From NCBI RefSeq assembly GCF_000027225.1, contig NC_013892.1, positions 1,860,001-1,924,000 on the forward strand: a stretch of DNA of 64,000 nucleotides, given 5' to 3'. The translations under genes and the position numbers were made by a program. This document shows, piece by piece, positions 19,699-28,840 of the stretch. Source of the stretch: Xenorhabdus bovienii SS-2004 (GTDB taxonomy: Bacteria; Pseudomonadota; Gammaproteobacteria; Enterobacterales; Enterobacteriaceae). Positions within the stretch are counted from its first letter, which is position 1; every line of letters begins with the position of its first letter. The notes under the pieces are model-generated. The model searched no databases. It saw only the letters and a program-made list of their open reading frames with translations, and had not been told where the DNA came from.

Positions 19699-19722
19699 AT
19701 CTCCACCGTATTCGGTGGGGAT
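19699..19722 (+). terminator. Intercistronic hairpin between pilin and chaperone genes
   Basis: A 10-bp stem (ATCTCCACCG with CGGTGGGGAT, one G-U pair) around TATT, 44 nt after the pilin stop and 34 nt before the chaperone start, followed by a pyrimidine-rich GTCTCTCATTTTTA. In fimbrial operons such a partial terminator or mRNA stabiliser keeps pilin message high. Confidence 0.6.
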
Positions 19723-19756
19723 GTCTCTCATTTTTAGTTTGTGTAGGGATATTGTT

Positions 19757-20461
19757 ATGTTAAAACGTTTTTTGTTCGGGTTGCTATTGTCCCTGCCGGT
19801 TGTCTTTGCCGCACCCGTCCATGCCGGAATAGCGCTCAGTAGTACCCGGGTGATCTATGAAGCATCTCAACGTGAAGCGACTATTTCCGTAATCAACGAC
19901 AGTAAGGAGCATGTTTACCTTATTCAGTCTTGGGTAGATACCTTTACAACAACGACCGAACTATCTGATCGCAAAGCGCCATTTTTAGTGACACCACCCT
20001 TATTCCGTCTGGATGGCGAGCAAGAAAACCGTCTGCGAATTATCCTGACAGATGACTCTTTGCCTCGGGATCGTGAATCTGTCTTCTGGTTGAACGTTAA
20101 AGCGATTCCTGCGGTGGAAAAAAACGATGCAAACCGCCTGCTGATATCGGTGAAAAACCGGATAAAGCTCTTTTATCGGCCAGCCGGACTGACAGAACAA
20201 CTGGCGGATAATGCCTATCAAAAATTGACTTTTTCCCGCCAGAATGGGCAATTAGTGGTGCAGAATCCAACCCCTTTTCATATCTCTTTCCACAACATTA
20301 CGGTCGGGAATAATCCAGTACCGGAAGCCGGTATGGTCGCCCCGTTCAGCCGCCGTCAATGGCCTTTACCCGCAGGTTCCGGTAATACCGTGACTTGGTG
20401 GGCTATCAATGATTTTGGCGGCACCACTGAGCCACAGCATCAAACATTATCATCCTCGTAA
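19757..20461 (+). CDS. Periplasmic fimbrial chaperone (PapD/FimC-like)
   Basis: Immunoglobulin-fold chaperone that caps pilin subunits in the periplasm before delivery to the usher. The start at 19757 follows AGGGA; upstream in-frame starts lack a site. It has 234 aa with a Sec signal peptide ending APVHA. Family features are ALSSTRVIYEASQREATISV, the ESVFWLNVKAIP strand, NRIKLFYRP, and the second-domain NPTPFHISF. The Arg/Lys residues of the subunit-binding cleft appear present (STRVIY; SVKNRIKLF). Second gene of the fimbrial operon. Confidence 0.94.
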   Translation: MLKRFLFGLLLSLPVVFAAPVHAGIALSSTRVIYEASQREATISVINDSKEHVYLIQSWVDTFTTTTELSDRKAPFLVTPPLFRLDGEQENRLRIILTDDSLPRDRESVFWLNVKAIPAVEKNDANRLLISVKNRIKLFYRPAGLTEQLADNAYQKLTFSRQNGQLVVQNPTPFHISFHNITVGNNPVPEAGMVAPFSRRQWPLPAGSGNTVTWWAINDFGGTTEPQHQTLSSS

Positions 20462-20491
20462 TAACCGATAATTCAGAAGATATTTTATGTT

Positions 20492-22981
20492 ATGAGTTTG
20501 ATTACTCCTTCTATCCGTGCGCAGTTAATATTGCTGCTGTTGGCCGGGTTCCTGCCTGTCGCTGGGTATGCCAGTGACTATTTTGATCTCGATGCTCTGG
20601 AAATTCATGACCCGTCTGCGCCGCCGCCTGATTTGAGCTATTTTGCAGAGAAAGGGGGTAGTGCACCGGGGACATACCATGTTGATATCCGTGTTAATGG
20701 CCAGAATAAAGGTGCACAGGATATCCAGTTTGTGCTGGGCGCCGGGAGAAAACTTCAACCCGACTTATCGGTTCAACAACTGGCCGACTGGGGAGTCAAT
20801 GTTGCGGCTTTCCCGGTCTTGAACTCAAAAATGCAGGTCACTGACCTGGCTGACATTATCCCTTATGCCAGCACCTCATTACAGCTTGGTCAACAAACGC
20901 TAATTATCAGTATTCCTCAGGCGGCGATGACGGCTGAAGCGCGCGGTGCGATTGATTCATCACTTTGGCAACAGGGTGAATCGGCGCTATGGATGAATTA
21001 CGATTTTAACGGTGCTGAAACTCGCAGTAAGAGCGGCTCTAAAACCAACAGTATCTATATGAATCTGCGTAGTGGATTAAACTGGGACGCCTGGCGCTTA
21101 CGGAATTATTCTACTTACCACCGAGTCAGTAGCGGTGAGTCACGTTGGGAAAACCTTAACACGTATCTTCAACGTGATGTTCATCTGCTAAAAAGCCAGT
21201 TGGTGATAGGTGAAACCAATACACGTGGAGAGCTGTTTAGCGGATTTGCTTTCCGCGGTATTACCCTGATGTCTGATGATAATATGTTACCGGACAGTCA
21301 GCGGGGATTCGCCCCGATAGTGCGGGGAATAGCGGAAAGCAATGCACAGGTTACCATTCGTCAGAACGGATTCATGATTTATCAGGCTTATGTTCCGCCC
21401 GGGGCTTTCGTGATTGATGACCTTTATCCTGCCTCCTCAGGAGGAGACCTGAATGTGACTATTCAGGAAGCGGACGGCCGTGAACGGCACTTTGTTCAGC
21501 CCTTTTCGTCGGTTCCTATTATGTTACGGGAAGGTGGGTTCAAATACAGTCTGACGGCGGGAGAATACCGCACTTCGCACGAACAGATTCGGCAGCCGCT
21601 CTTTATGCAGAGTGAAGTTTATTATGGCCTGCCACATGCCACAACTGTGTATGGCGGTACGTTATTGTCTCCGAACTATCAGGCCTATGTCGTTGGTGTC
21701 GGATACAGTCTTGGCCGTTGGGGTTCTTTGTCTTTTGATATCACGCGGTCACAGGCTGATATTATCAATGAAGGTCAACAACACGGCCGGGTTTACCGGT
21801 CGCAGTATACCAAAGACTTCGAGCAGACGGGGACTCGCTTGTCGCTGACCAGTTACCATTACTCTTCACCACACTTTTATGATTTTCAGGACGTTAATAA
21901 CCGGGCTGCACATGATGAGCTGTCATATCAACGTAAACATAAATTTCAGCTTAATCTGAGTCAAAACTTGTCGGATTATGGCAGCATCTATGTTTCCGGC
22001 TATTTGCAGGATGATTGGGGAAGCCGTAGTACGACCCGGAGTTTAAATGTCGGGTACAGTGTGAATTATGCCGATATCAATTATACCCTGAACTACACCC
22101 AAAATATGAGTTCAGGTAACTCAACAGCCGATAACCAACTGGCATTCAATATACAGGTTCCGCTCGACCGCTGGCTGCCGAACAGTTGGGCTACCTATAG
22201 TCTCAATCATAATCGCCAAGGAGATATGAACCAATCAGCTGGACTGAGTGGTACGGCTCTGGATGGCAATGTTCTGGGTTACTCTCTACAGCAGCGTTAC
22301 GGTAATAACGGTCAGAATTCCAGTGGGAATATTAATCTCAACTATAAAGCCCGTTATGGGGAGCTGTCCGGTGGATATAACTATAACAATAGCTCGCAGC
22401 AGATTAACTACGGACTCAGGGGGGGATTGGTCGCTCATCGTCATGGCATAACTTTGTCTCAATCATTGGGTGAGACGATTGTCTTGGTCAAAACTCCCGG
22501 AGCAGCAGGGGTTAAGGTTAACGGCTATAACGGGGTTGAAACGGATGGACGAGGCCATGCAGTATTGCCCTATGTCAGTCCTTATCACCATAACCGTATT
22601 GCTTTGTCACCGGATTCTTTTGGCGATGGCGTGGAAATTGAGTCCAATATCCAGACTGTCATTCCGACACAGGGAGCGATGGTCGTGGCTGATTTCCGAA
22701 CACGGATCGGCCACCGAGTGCTGTTTACTCTGACCCATCTGGATAAACCGATTCCTTTTGGCGCAATAGCTACCCTGAATGAAGAAAATACAATCAGCTT
22801 TCTTACTGAAAATCAGAGCATTGTTGGCAATGGAGGAGAAATTTATTTCGGTGGTGTGCCGGAGCGGGGGCAGTTATCTGTTCAATGGGGTAATGGTCAG
22901 TTTGAACAGTGTAAAGCGCGTTTTATTTTGCCAAAAAGTGAAGCGGCGGTGATTTCGATGAAGGCAGATTGTCAGTTATGA
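20492..22981 (+). CDS. Outer-membrane fimbrial usher (PapC/FimD-like)
   Basis: Beta-barrel usher that secretes and orders fimbrial subunits. It has 829 aa, the normal length. After a signal peptide (about residues 1-27) come the N-terminal chaperone-binding domain (YFDLDALEIHDPSAPPPDLS), the 24-strand barrel with plug (GFAPIVRGIAESNAQVTIRQ), and C-terminal plug-like domains. A terminal Cys pair (FEQCKARF and KADCQL) is present. The ATG at 20492 has only a weak ribosome-binding site. Third gene of the operon. Confidence 0.95.
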   Translation: MSLITPSIRAQLILLLLAGFLPVAGYASDYFDLDALEIHDPSAPPPDLSYFAEKGGSAPGTYHVDIRVNGQNKGAQDIQFVLGAGRKLQPDLSVQQLADWGVNVAAFPVLNSKMQVTDLADIIPYASTSLQLGQQTLIISIPQAAMTAEARGAIDSSLWQQGESALWMNYDFNGAETRSKSGSKTNSIYMNLRSGLNWDAWRLRNYSTYHRVSSGESRWENLNTYLQRDVHLLKSQLVIGETNTRGELFSGFAFRGITLMSDDNMLPDSQRGFAPIVRGIAESNAQVTIRQNGFMIYQAYVPPGAFVIDDLYPASSGGDLNVTIQEADGRERHFVQPFSSVPIMLREGGFKYSLTAGEYRTSHEQIRQPLFMQSEVYYGLPHATTVYGGTLLSPNYQAYVVGVGYSLGRWGSLSFDITRSQADIINEGQQHGRVYRSQYTKDFEQTGTRLSLTSYHYSSPHFYDFQDVNNRAAHDELSYQRKHKFQLNLSQNLSDYGSIYVSGYLQDDWGSRSTTRSLNVGYSVNYADINYTLNYTQNMSSGNSTADNQLAFNIQVPLDRWLPNSWATYSLNHNRQGDMNQSAGLSGTALDGNVLGYSLQQRYGNNGQNSSGNINLNYKARYGELSGGYNYNNSSQQINYGLRGGLVAHRHGITLSQSLGETIVLVKTPGAAGVKVNGYNGVETDGRGHAVLPYVSPYHHNRIALSPDSFGDGVEIESNIQTVIPTQGAMVVADFRTRIGHRVLFTLTHLDKPIPFGAIATLNEENTISFLTENQSIVGNGGEIYFGGVPERGQLSVQWGNGQFEQCKARFILPKSEAAVISMKADCQL

Positions 22982-23056
22982 CGGGAAGTCATCCTATTTC
23001 TGCTTTAAGCATGACGGCACCACAATAATTTATAGACTCGATATAAGGAATGATTG

Positions 23057-24073
23057 ATGAAGGTATTCGTTTATCCGTGGTTATTGTTAGCCTCGGTGTT
23101 TTTTTCCTCCGGTAAGGTTTATGCCGATTGTTCCGGGGGCAGTGGAATCATATCGACTGTTGCGGTGTCCATTCCGCAACATATATCGAGGGATGAAATA
23201 TACCGTAGCTTAAATTCCCAGTCTCGGGCAAGTATGGCGATAACTTGCACAAATATGCCGATAAGAGCCACTCACATAACAGTCGGCATAAAAGCCTATG
23301 GGGACGATTCGGGGATGACTTCCATCTCCCGTAAAATTTTCAAACTGGGTGACAGTGGTATTGGATATGTCGTCATTGGCGTGGATGATACGCACGATGA
23401 GAAACCGGTAACAACAACCGCGGATCGTTTTTGGGGCGGGAATGCCAGAGAGCTATATACCACTGAGATAAGGTCTGATAGCACTATCAACCTGAATGCC
23501 GCACTCAGACTCGAATTTTACAAAATTGGCCCGATAAAGCCGGGTCGTTATTCCCAGTCAGTAGCCGCAGCTATTGTAGCACCGCGCGGATCCAGAATAC
23601 CCAGTGTGACTCAAGAATTCCGATTCACCACGGGTATGATAACGATTAACGCTCCAACCTGTTCCGTCGATAACAGCACAATTCCTGTAACATTAGGCCG
23701 GATAACGACAATGCAATTACCTTATGTGGGTTCAACGGCAGCGGAAACACTATTTAATATACCTTTGACCTGTGAACCCAAAGCCAACGTTTTTATGACC
23801 TTAGAGGCAGGTCGTCAAGGGGCTTATAATCTGATGCAAGGTATTATCGAGCTTAAACGTGGGCTTAATGAGAGAGCCAGGGATGGTGTTGGTGTGCAGA
23901 TTTTAGATGGTAAAACGAATAGACCCATTCACCTCGGTGAAAAAAAATACTATACAACCACAGGAATGGGCGGGCCTGTAAACATACCTTTAAAAGCACG
24001 TTACTATCGGTATGGTGACGTTAGAGCAGGGGTTGCCAATGCAACAGCGACATTCACAATGAGTTATGAGTGA
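23057..24073 (+). CDS. Two-domain fimbrial tip adhesin
   Basis: 338 aa: signal peptide ending VYA, an N-terminal domain of about 180 residues with Cys at DCSGG and ITCTN, and a C-terminal pilin domain from about ITINAPTCSVDN with Cys pair CSVDN and LTCEPK, ending FTMSYE. This is the build of tip adhesins: a receptor-binding domain fused to a pilin domain that receives a donor strand. The receptor is not predictable from sequence. The start at 23057 follows AAGGA with 7-nt spacing; a TTG one codon earlier is the alternative. Last gene of the fimbrial operon. Confidence 0.88.
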   Translation: MKVFVYPWLLLASVFFSSGKVYADCSGGSGIISTVAVSIPQHISRDEIYRSLNSQSRASMAITCTNMPIRATHITVGIKAYGDDSGMTSISRKIFKLGDSGIGYVVIGVDDTHDEKPVTTTADRFWGGNARELYTTEIRSDSTINLNAALRLEFYKIGPIKPGRYSQSVAAAIVAPRGSRIPSVTQEFRFTTGMITINAPTCSVDNSTIPVTLGRITTMQLPYVGSTAAETLFNIPLTCEPKANVFMTLEAGRQGAYNLMQGIIELKRGLNERARDGVGVQILDGKTNRPIHLGEKKYYTTTGMGGPVNIPLKARYYRYGDVRAGVANATATFTMSYE

Positions 24074-24150
24074 TGAAGAGTGAAAGTCTGGAATCGATAG
24101 GTGATTATCTGAACAGAGAAAAATGATGGCTGGGGACGTTAGCAGCTAAA

Positions 24151-24188
24151 ACAGACCCTTTATTTCACTGATAAATAAAGAGGTCTGT
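24151..24188. terminator. Hairpin between the fimbrial operon and flgN
   Basis: ACAGACCCTTTATTT (24151-24165) pairs with AAATAAAGAGGTCTGT (24173-24188) with a single-base bulge and a 7-nt loop. It lies between two converging genes and probably ends transcription from both sides. Confidence 0.65.
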
Positions 24189-24221
24189 ACATATGACGAC
24201 TTAAAGTCGCACCACTCAAAA

Positions 24222-24662
24222 TCAAACACTGATCTTGTGACCAGACAGTGCTGTGTTGTGATGGGCTTGCCCATCAGCACCATAAAGAGAAGGGCTGTGG
24301 TGACTTTTCAAGAAAGCAATCGCCTGGCTGTTCAACTCAATATGCTGATCCAGTAAAAACCCATTATGTACATTGAGATCACGGATACGTTCAACAGTTT
24401 GGCTGATTTGATCCCATAATATCGCCAGTATTTCATGACTAGAATAGGGTGCGCTCACTTTCAGCGTTTCATTTAATTGCTGGCGTCTTCGTTCAGCATG
24501 ATCGAGTGCCGAGAGAAAGAATGTCTTTTGTTCGGTGACTCGATGTAAATGATTCGCTTCAATAAAGCCTTCGCTCAATATGCGTTGTTCTTCTGCCATA
24601 GTGTTCGAAAGCGAATTTAAGTGTACGTTTTGCTGCTCAAGCAAGAGTTGAATTTCTTCCAT
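24222..24662 (-). CDS. flgN: FlgN export chaperone for FlgK/FlgL
   Basis: Cytoplasmic chaperone that delivers the hook-filament junction proteins FlgK and FlgL to the export gate. It has 146 aa (E. coli about 138), all helical, starting MEEIQLLLEQQNVHLNSLSN with the family-like ALDHAERRRQQLNETL. Last gene of the minus-strand flgA-flgM-flgN unit, 26 nt after flgM. Its clients are encoded at 33497-36136. Confidence 0.88.
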   Translation of the reverse strand: MEEIQLLLEQQNVHLNSLSNTMAEEQRILSEGFIEANHLHRVTEQKTFFLSALDHAERRRQQLNETLKVSAPYSSHEILAILWDQISQTVERIRDLNVHNGFLLDQHIELNSQAIAFLKSHHSPSLYGADGQAHHNTALSGHKISV

Positions 24663-24688
24663 TTATGGCTCTTTATGATTTTGATGGT

Positions 24689-24988
24689 TTATTTATCATA
24701 TTCCATGTTTTCAAGGGCTTCTCTGAACAAAGCATCAGCGATTTTACCGCTGTCCATGGTCAGCGTTCCTTTCGCAATGGCTTCTTTCAATTGTTGTACT
24801 TTCTGGATATTAATATCTTGGCTACTTGGCTGAACGAGCTTTTTCTGCGCCTCGCTCAGCTTAACTTGCGTATCGGCGCTTTTTTCTGCGACAGCCACAG
24901 TTCTGCGAGTGCTCTGGGCACCTTCATTGGCATTGCGCTGCTGCACAGCAGCAATAGCCAGTAGAGGTTGAGTGCATTCAATACTCAT
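24689..24988 (-). CDS. flgM: FlgM anti-sigma-28 factor
   Basis: Binds sigma-28 (FliA) until the hook-basal body is complete, then is exported. It has 99 aa, normal length. The N-terminus is disordered and polar. The C-terminal half carries the sigma-binding helices (DINIQKVQQLKEAIAKGTLT, DSGKIADALFREAL). A sigma-28-type promoter lies just upstream (25076-25102), matching the autoregulation known in enterics, in addition to read-through from flgA. Confidence 0.94.
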   Translation of the reverse strand: MSIECTQPLLAIAAVQQRNANEGAQSTRRTVAVAEKSADTQVKLSEAQKKLVQPSSQDINIQKVQQLKEAIAKGTLTMDSGKIADALFREALENMEYDK

Positions 24989-25075
24989 AATTGTAATCCT
25001 TTAATCAGGCATTAATTTGTCTTAGGTAGCAGGCGATATACCGCTGGCATGCCTGTAAATCATGGTCTGTTGGTT

Positions 25076-25102
25076 ATATCGGCTTGAAAGAATAAAACTT
25101 TA
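25076..25102 (-). promoter_or_regulatory. Sigma-28 (FliA) promoter of flgM
   Basis: On the minus strand: TAAAGTTT at 25102-25095, 11-nt spacer, GCCGATAT at 25083-25076. This differs from the enteric FliA consensus TAAAGTTT-N11-GCCGATAA only in the last base. It lies 88 nt upstream of the flgM start and just after flgA. Confidence 0.88.
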
Positions 25103-25107
25103 GCCAT

Positions 25108-25779
25108 TTATAACATCATTTTTACACTGCCATTTTCCTGAGTTTCTCCGGTAATCACCTGTCCAGAAGCCAGGCGGACACGGATATTATCAAAACTTGC
25201 GGCGTTGTTAATTGCTTTCCCTTCGTAGCGTACCTGAAAATGATGCCCATCTACGATGACGACGACATTTTGTCCGGCGCGAATCGCCCACGGGCGTCGG
25301 ATCATGTTACGAGTGATGAATTGTCCGGCAGGGATGTTGCGAATGGCAATACCATTTTGTATGACCTTTCTGTTACGGATTATGTCATTTGGCAACTTAT
25401 CCAAAGCCCCTGTTTTTACCTGAAAATCTTTTTCTGTCAGCACAGTATTACGCTGAATTGCGCGGTTAGACATCAGATAGGAACCTGTAACACCGACGTA
25501 TACCTGAATAAAACGGCGCTGTTGGCCACAGGTGACGGGAATGGACAGACTACCCCAGTTTCTGTTGCTCAGTGACGGCTGTATTTCAGGAAATTCACAT
25601 ACCGGCCATTGCTGCTCAGGCGTTTTAATTTTCACGGTGACTTTTTGATCCGCGTTGTGGTGAAGCTGAGTGAAATAATTATTGATTGATTGCGGTAAAT
25701 TGCCCGCTAATGCCAAAGTACTATGCAAAAAACTGCTAAGGAAAAAGGTAATAAACCCGATAAATTTTAATGCAGGCAT
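25108..25779 (-). CDS. flgA: FlgA, P-ring assembly chaperone
   Basis: Periplasmic protein needed for polymerisation of FlgI into the P-ring. The start at 25779 (MPALKFIGFITFFLSSFLHS) gives a standard signal peptide and 223 aa; the frame is open to an upstream ATG at 25818, which would add 13 residues. The C-terminal SAF/FlgA domain shows NRAIQRNTVLTEKDFQ, NIPAGQFITRNMIRRPW and GQNVVVIVDGHHF. Divergent from flgB across about 240 nt, the classical flgA/flgB arrangement. Confidence 0.93.
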   Translation of the reverse strand: MPALKFIGFITFFLSSFLHSTLALAGNLPQSINNYFTQLHHNADQKVTVKIKTPEQQWPVCEFPEIQPSLSNRNWGSLSIPVTCGQQRRFIQVYVGVTGSYLMSNRAIQRNTVLTEKDFQVKTGALDKLPNDIIRNRKVIQNGIAIRNIPAGQFITRNMIRRPWAIRAGQNVVVIVDGHHFQVRYEGKAINNAASFDNIRVRLASGQVITGETQENGSVKMML

Positions 25780-26017
25780 TTTCACCACCCTGACCCTGTT
25801 TGAGAACCATGATTTCAAAAAATATTCAGTACCTGTTGGATGTTAATAGTGTAACGCGGTTGATTATTCGTTAATGGGATAAATAGCAATTCAATTTGTG
25901 TCTATTCATCGAATCAGCTTTTTCTTCTGAGTTTATTCTGTTAGCTGCTTAGAGCTTAATACATGGGCTTTAATGAGTTACAAGGCTTGCCCTGCATAAC
26001 AGACCAGAGGGAGAAAT
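25780..26017. promoter_or_regulatory. Divergent flgA/flgB control region
   Basis: This stretch separates flgA (minus) from flgB (plus) and must hold both class-2 promoters. In enterics these are activated by FlhDC; I could not define a FlhDC box with confidence by eye. AGGGAGA just before 26018 is the flgB ribosome-binding site. Confidence 0.5.
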
Positions 26018-26434
26018 ATGCTCGATAAATTAGATGCTGCCTTTCATTTTCGACAAGAAGCGCTGGCACTCCGCAACCAGCGGCAGGAAATTCTGTCTGC
26101 AAATATCGCTAATGCGGATACCCCCGGCTATCAGGCGCGTGATATCGATTTTGCTGCTCAACTGAAACAAGTAATGGCAGAGGGTCGTGTGACGGGAAAT
26201 GGAATGAAGCTGCGTCTGGCTTCCGATCGGCATATCCCCGCTCAGTCTCAGAATCGTTTGGAAATGGATCTGCTCTATCGGGTGCCTTACCAGACGGCAA
26301 TGGATGGGAATACCGTTGACATGGATGTAGAACGCAGCCATTTCGCAGATAACAGCCTGAAATATCAGGCTGAACTTACGATGACGAATTCGCAGCTTAA
26401 AAGCATGATGTCAGTTCTACAGTCACAAGGATAA
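26018..26434 (+). CDS. flgB: FlgB proximal rod protein
   Basis: Flagellar basal-body rod subunit, 138 aa. The rod-family N-terminal motif is present ([25 protein letters not shown]), and so is the C-terminal heptad region ending [14 protein letters not shown]. First gene of flgBCDEFGHIJ, with an AGGGAGA ribosome-binding site. flgC follows 5 nt later. Confidence 0.97.
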   Translation: MLDKLDAAFHFRQEALALRNQRQEILSANIANADTPGYQARDIDFAAQLKQVMAEGRVTGNGMKLRLASDRHIPAQSQNRLEMDLLYRVPYQTAMDGNTVDMDVERSHFADNSLKYQAELTMTNSQLKSMMSVLQSQG

Positions 26435-26439
26435 TAAAA

Positions 26440-26844
26440 ATGTCTTTACTCAGTATTTTTGATATTGCTAGCTCCGCACTTTCTGCTCAGTCCCAGCGAC
26501 TGAACGTCAGCGCCAGCAATATGGCGAATGCCGATAGCGTTGTAGGGCCTGATGGCGAGCCTTACCGTGCTAAACAAGTCGTCTTCCGCGTTGCGGCTCC
26601 GGCAGGGCAGGAGATCGGTGGCGTGCGTGTCAGTGAAGTTGTGGATGATCCCACTCCTTTCCGCCTTGAATACCGGCCGGGCAATCCACTGGCGGATGAA
26701 AAAGGTTATGTCCGTATGCCAAATGTGGATGTCGTCGGGGAAATGGTCAATACCATCTCTGCTTCCCGCAGTTATCAGGCAAACATTGAAGTGCTTAACA
26801 CCACCAAATCCATCATGTTGAAAACGTTGACTCTGGGTCAGTAA
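26440..26844 (+). CDS. flgC: FlgC proximal rod protein
   Basis: Flagellar rod subunit of 134 aa. N-terminal rod motif [21 protein letters not shown]-terminal [20 protein letters not shown]. Located between flgB and flgD with 5- and 13-nt spacing. Confidence 0.97.
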   Translation: MSLLSIFDIASSALSAQSQRLNVSASNMANADSVVGPDGEPYRAKQVVFRVAAPAGQEIGGVRVSEVVDDPTPFRLEYRPGNPLADEKGYVRMPNVDVVGEMVNTISASRSYQANIEVLNTTKSIMLKTLTLGQ

Positions 26845-26857
26845 CAGGAATTCCATT

Positions 26858-27553
26858 ATGGCGGTTACCTCTTCAATCAATGACTCATTAGATAATTCAA
26901 CGGTAGGCGAACTCGCCACCCTGAACAAACAACAACCACAAAAAAGTGGTGATATCAAAGATAACTTCTTGAATTTATTGGTTGCTCAACTTAAGAACCA
27001 AGATCCCACCAACCCAATGCAAAACAATGAATTGACGACACAGCTTGCGCAGATCAGCACCGTTCAGGGTGTTGAAAAGCTCAATAAAACGCTGGGCGCT
27101 GTGGTTGGGCAGATGGAAGGCAATCAGGCGATGCAAACAACAATGCTGATTGGCCGAACGGTTATGATCCCTGGCGATAAGATTTTAGTCGGTTCCGGTG
27201 AAGAAAACGGTATTAGCACATCGCCATTCGGTTTCGAACTGACCCGACCCGCTGATAACATCAAAATTACCATTAGAGATAAAGAGGGTGTTGTCGTTAG
27301 GGAAGTGGAGGCTGAAAAAGTGAATGTCGGTGTACATAAAGTTCAGTGGGATGGTAAAGACGCAGACGGTAAGGAAGTGATAAACGGTGCCTATAATTTC
27401 ACTGTTTCCGCAAGCTATCAAGATCAGGCGTTGGTGACACTTCCGCTGACCTCTGCTGAGGTTAACGGCGTCACACGGGGTGAGGATGGCACTAAATTAG
27501 ATTTAGGGCTGGCGGGTACGGTAACCATGGACCAAGTACGTCAGATTCTTTAG
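26858..27553 (+). CDS. flgD: FlgD hook-capping protein
   Basis: Scaffold cap on which hook protein FlgE assembles; discarded when the hook is finished. It has 231 aa. The N-terminal export/cap region is DNFLNLLVAQLKNQDPTNPM with NNELTTQLAQISTVQGVEKL. The C-terminal part has the FlgD Ig/tudor-like fold (VQWDGKDADGKEVINGAYNF). Directly precedes flgE. Confidence 0.96.
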   Translation: MAVTSSINDSLDNSTVGELATLNKQQPQKSGDIKDNFLNLLVAQLKNQDPTNPMQNNELTTQLAQISTVQGVEKLNKTLGAVVGQMEGNQAMQTTMLIGRTVMIPGDKILVGSGEENGISTSPFGFELTRPADNIKITIRDKEGVVVREVEAEKVNVGVHKVQWDGKDADGKEVINGAYNFTVSASYQDQALVTLPLTSAEVNGVTRGEDGTKLDLGLAGTVTMDQVRQIL

Positions 27554-27568
27554 TTAAACGGAGGACAT

Positions 27569-28819
27569 ATGGCTTTTTCACAAGCGGTCAGTGGCTTGAA
27601 TGCCGCAGCAAGTAACTTAGACGTTATCGGTAATAATATCGCGAACTCGGCGACATTTGGCTTTAAATCCAGTTCAGCCGCCTTTGCGGATGTATTCAGC
27701 GGTTCAGATGTGGGGCTGGGGGTGAAAGTTTCTGGCATGGTTAAGAACTTTAAGGATGGTTCAACCACCACTACAAGCCGTCAGCTGGACATGGCGATCA
27801 CTCAGGGCGGTTTTTTCCGCATGCTGGATTCCAACGGCAGTACTTTCTATTCCCGTAATGGTCAGTTCAACATGGACTCAGACCGTAACCTGATCAACAT
27901 GCAAGGCATGAAGTTGACCGGTTATCCGGCGGTACAAGGGGCAAATGGGCCTGAAATTCAAAAGGGTGCGGCACCGGGGCCGATTTCGATTCCAAGGGAT
28001 ATGCTGGATGCCAAGGCGACGACGAACGTCACGATGACGGCTAACCTGAATTCGATGAATAAGAAAGTCGATATTAACCCATTTAATCCATCAAACAAAG
28101 ACAGCTTTAACTATAGCTCTGGTCTCTCGGTATACGATAGCCTGGGTAATGAGCACAATATCAATGTGTTCTTTGTTAAAACGAACGACAATGAGTGGGA
28201 TATTTATGCTCAAGATACCTCTGTGCCAGGTTCAGATCACCAAAAGCTGAATGATAAGAAAGTAGTCGAAAAAGAAGGTGAAAGTAAAAGCGTTCTATTT
28301 AGTGGTAATGGCAAGATTATAGGTAATAACAACGCATTTGCTTTCGATATGCCTGGGTTAAATGGTTCCATTGGTGCTCCAATCACCATAGATTTCAACA
28401 ACAGCAAACAGCAGAGCATTTCACAGGATTCTATCTCCAACCAGCAGCAGAATGGCTATGCCGCAGGGAGTTTTACTAACTACCGCGTGGATAGTGATGG
28501 CAAAATTCATGGTCTCTATTCTAACCAGCAAACACAGGTGTTAGGTCAGGTCGTACTGGCAAACTTCTCTAACCCGGAAGGTTTGGCTGCACAGGGTGAT
28601 AACGTTTGGGTAGAAACAGGTGCATCCGGTAGCCCAATAGTAGGAACTGCGGGATCAGGTAACTTTGGTAAGCTGATCAGTGGTGCACTGGAAGCGTCAA
28701 ACGTGGACATGAGCCAGGAGCTGGTCAATATGATCGTCGCCCAGCGTAACTATCAATCCAACGCTCAGACCATCAAGACACAGGATCAGATCCTACAAAC
28801 ACTGGTTAGCATGCGTTAA
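27569..28819 (+). CDS. flgE: FlgE flagellar hook protein
   Basis: Subunit of the flexible hook. It has 416 aa, close to the enteric length. Conserved N-terminus MAFSQAVSGLNAAASNLDVI with GNNIANSATFGFKSS; conserved C-terminus SNVDMSQELVNMIVAQRNYQ followed by IKTQDQILQTLVSMR. The variable middle domain faces outward. A GGAGG ribosome-binding site precedes the start. Confidence 0.97.
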   Translation: MAFSQAVSGLNAAASNLDVIGNNIANSATFGFKSSSAAFADVFSGSDVGLGVKVSGMVKNFKDGSTTTTSRQLDMAITQGGFFRMLDSNGSTFYSRNGQFNMDSDRNLINMQGMKLTGYPAVQGANGPEIQKGAAPGPISIPRDMLDAKATTNVTMTANLNSMNKKVDINPFNPSNKDSFNYSSGLSVYDSLGNEHNINVFFVKTNDNEWDIYAQDTSVPGSDHQKLNDKKVVEKEGESKSVLFSGNGKIIGNNNAFAFDMPGLNGSIGAPITIDFNNSKQQSISQDSISNQQQNGYAAGSFTNYRVDSDGKIHGLYSNQQTQVLGQVVLANFSNPEGLAAQGDNVWVETGASGSPIVGTAGSGNFGKLISGALEASNVDMSQELVNMIVAQRNYQSNAQTIKTQDQILQTLVSMR

Positions 28820-28840
28820 TAAGCTCAGGCGGATAGTTTT

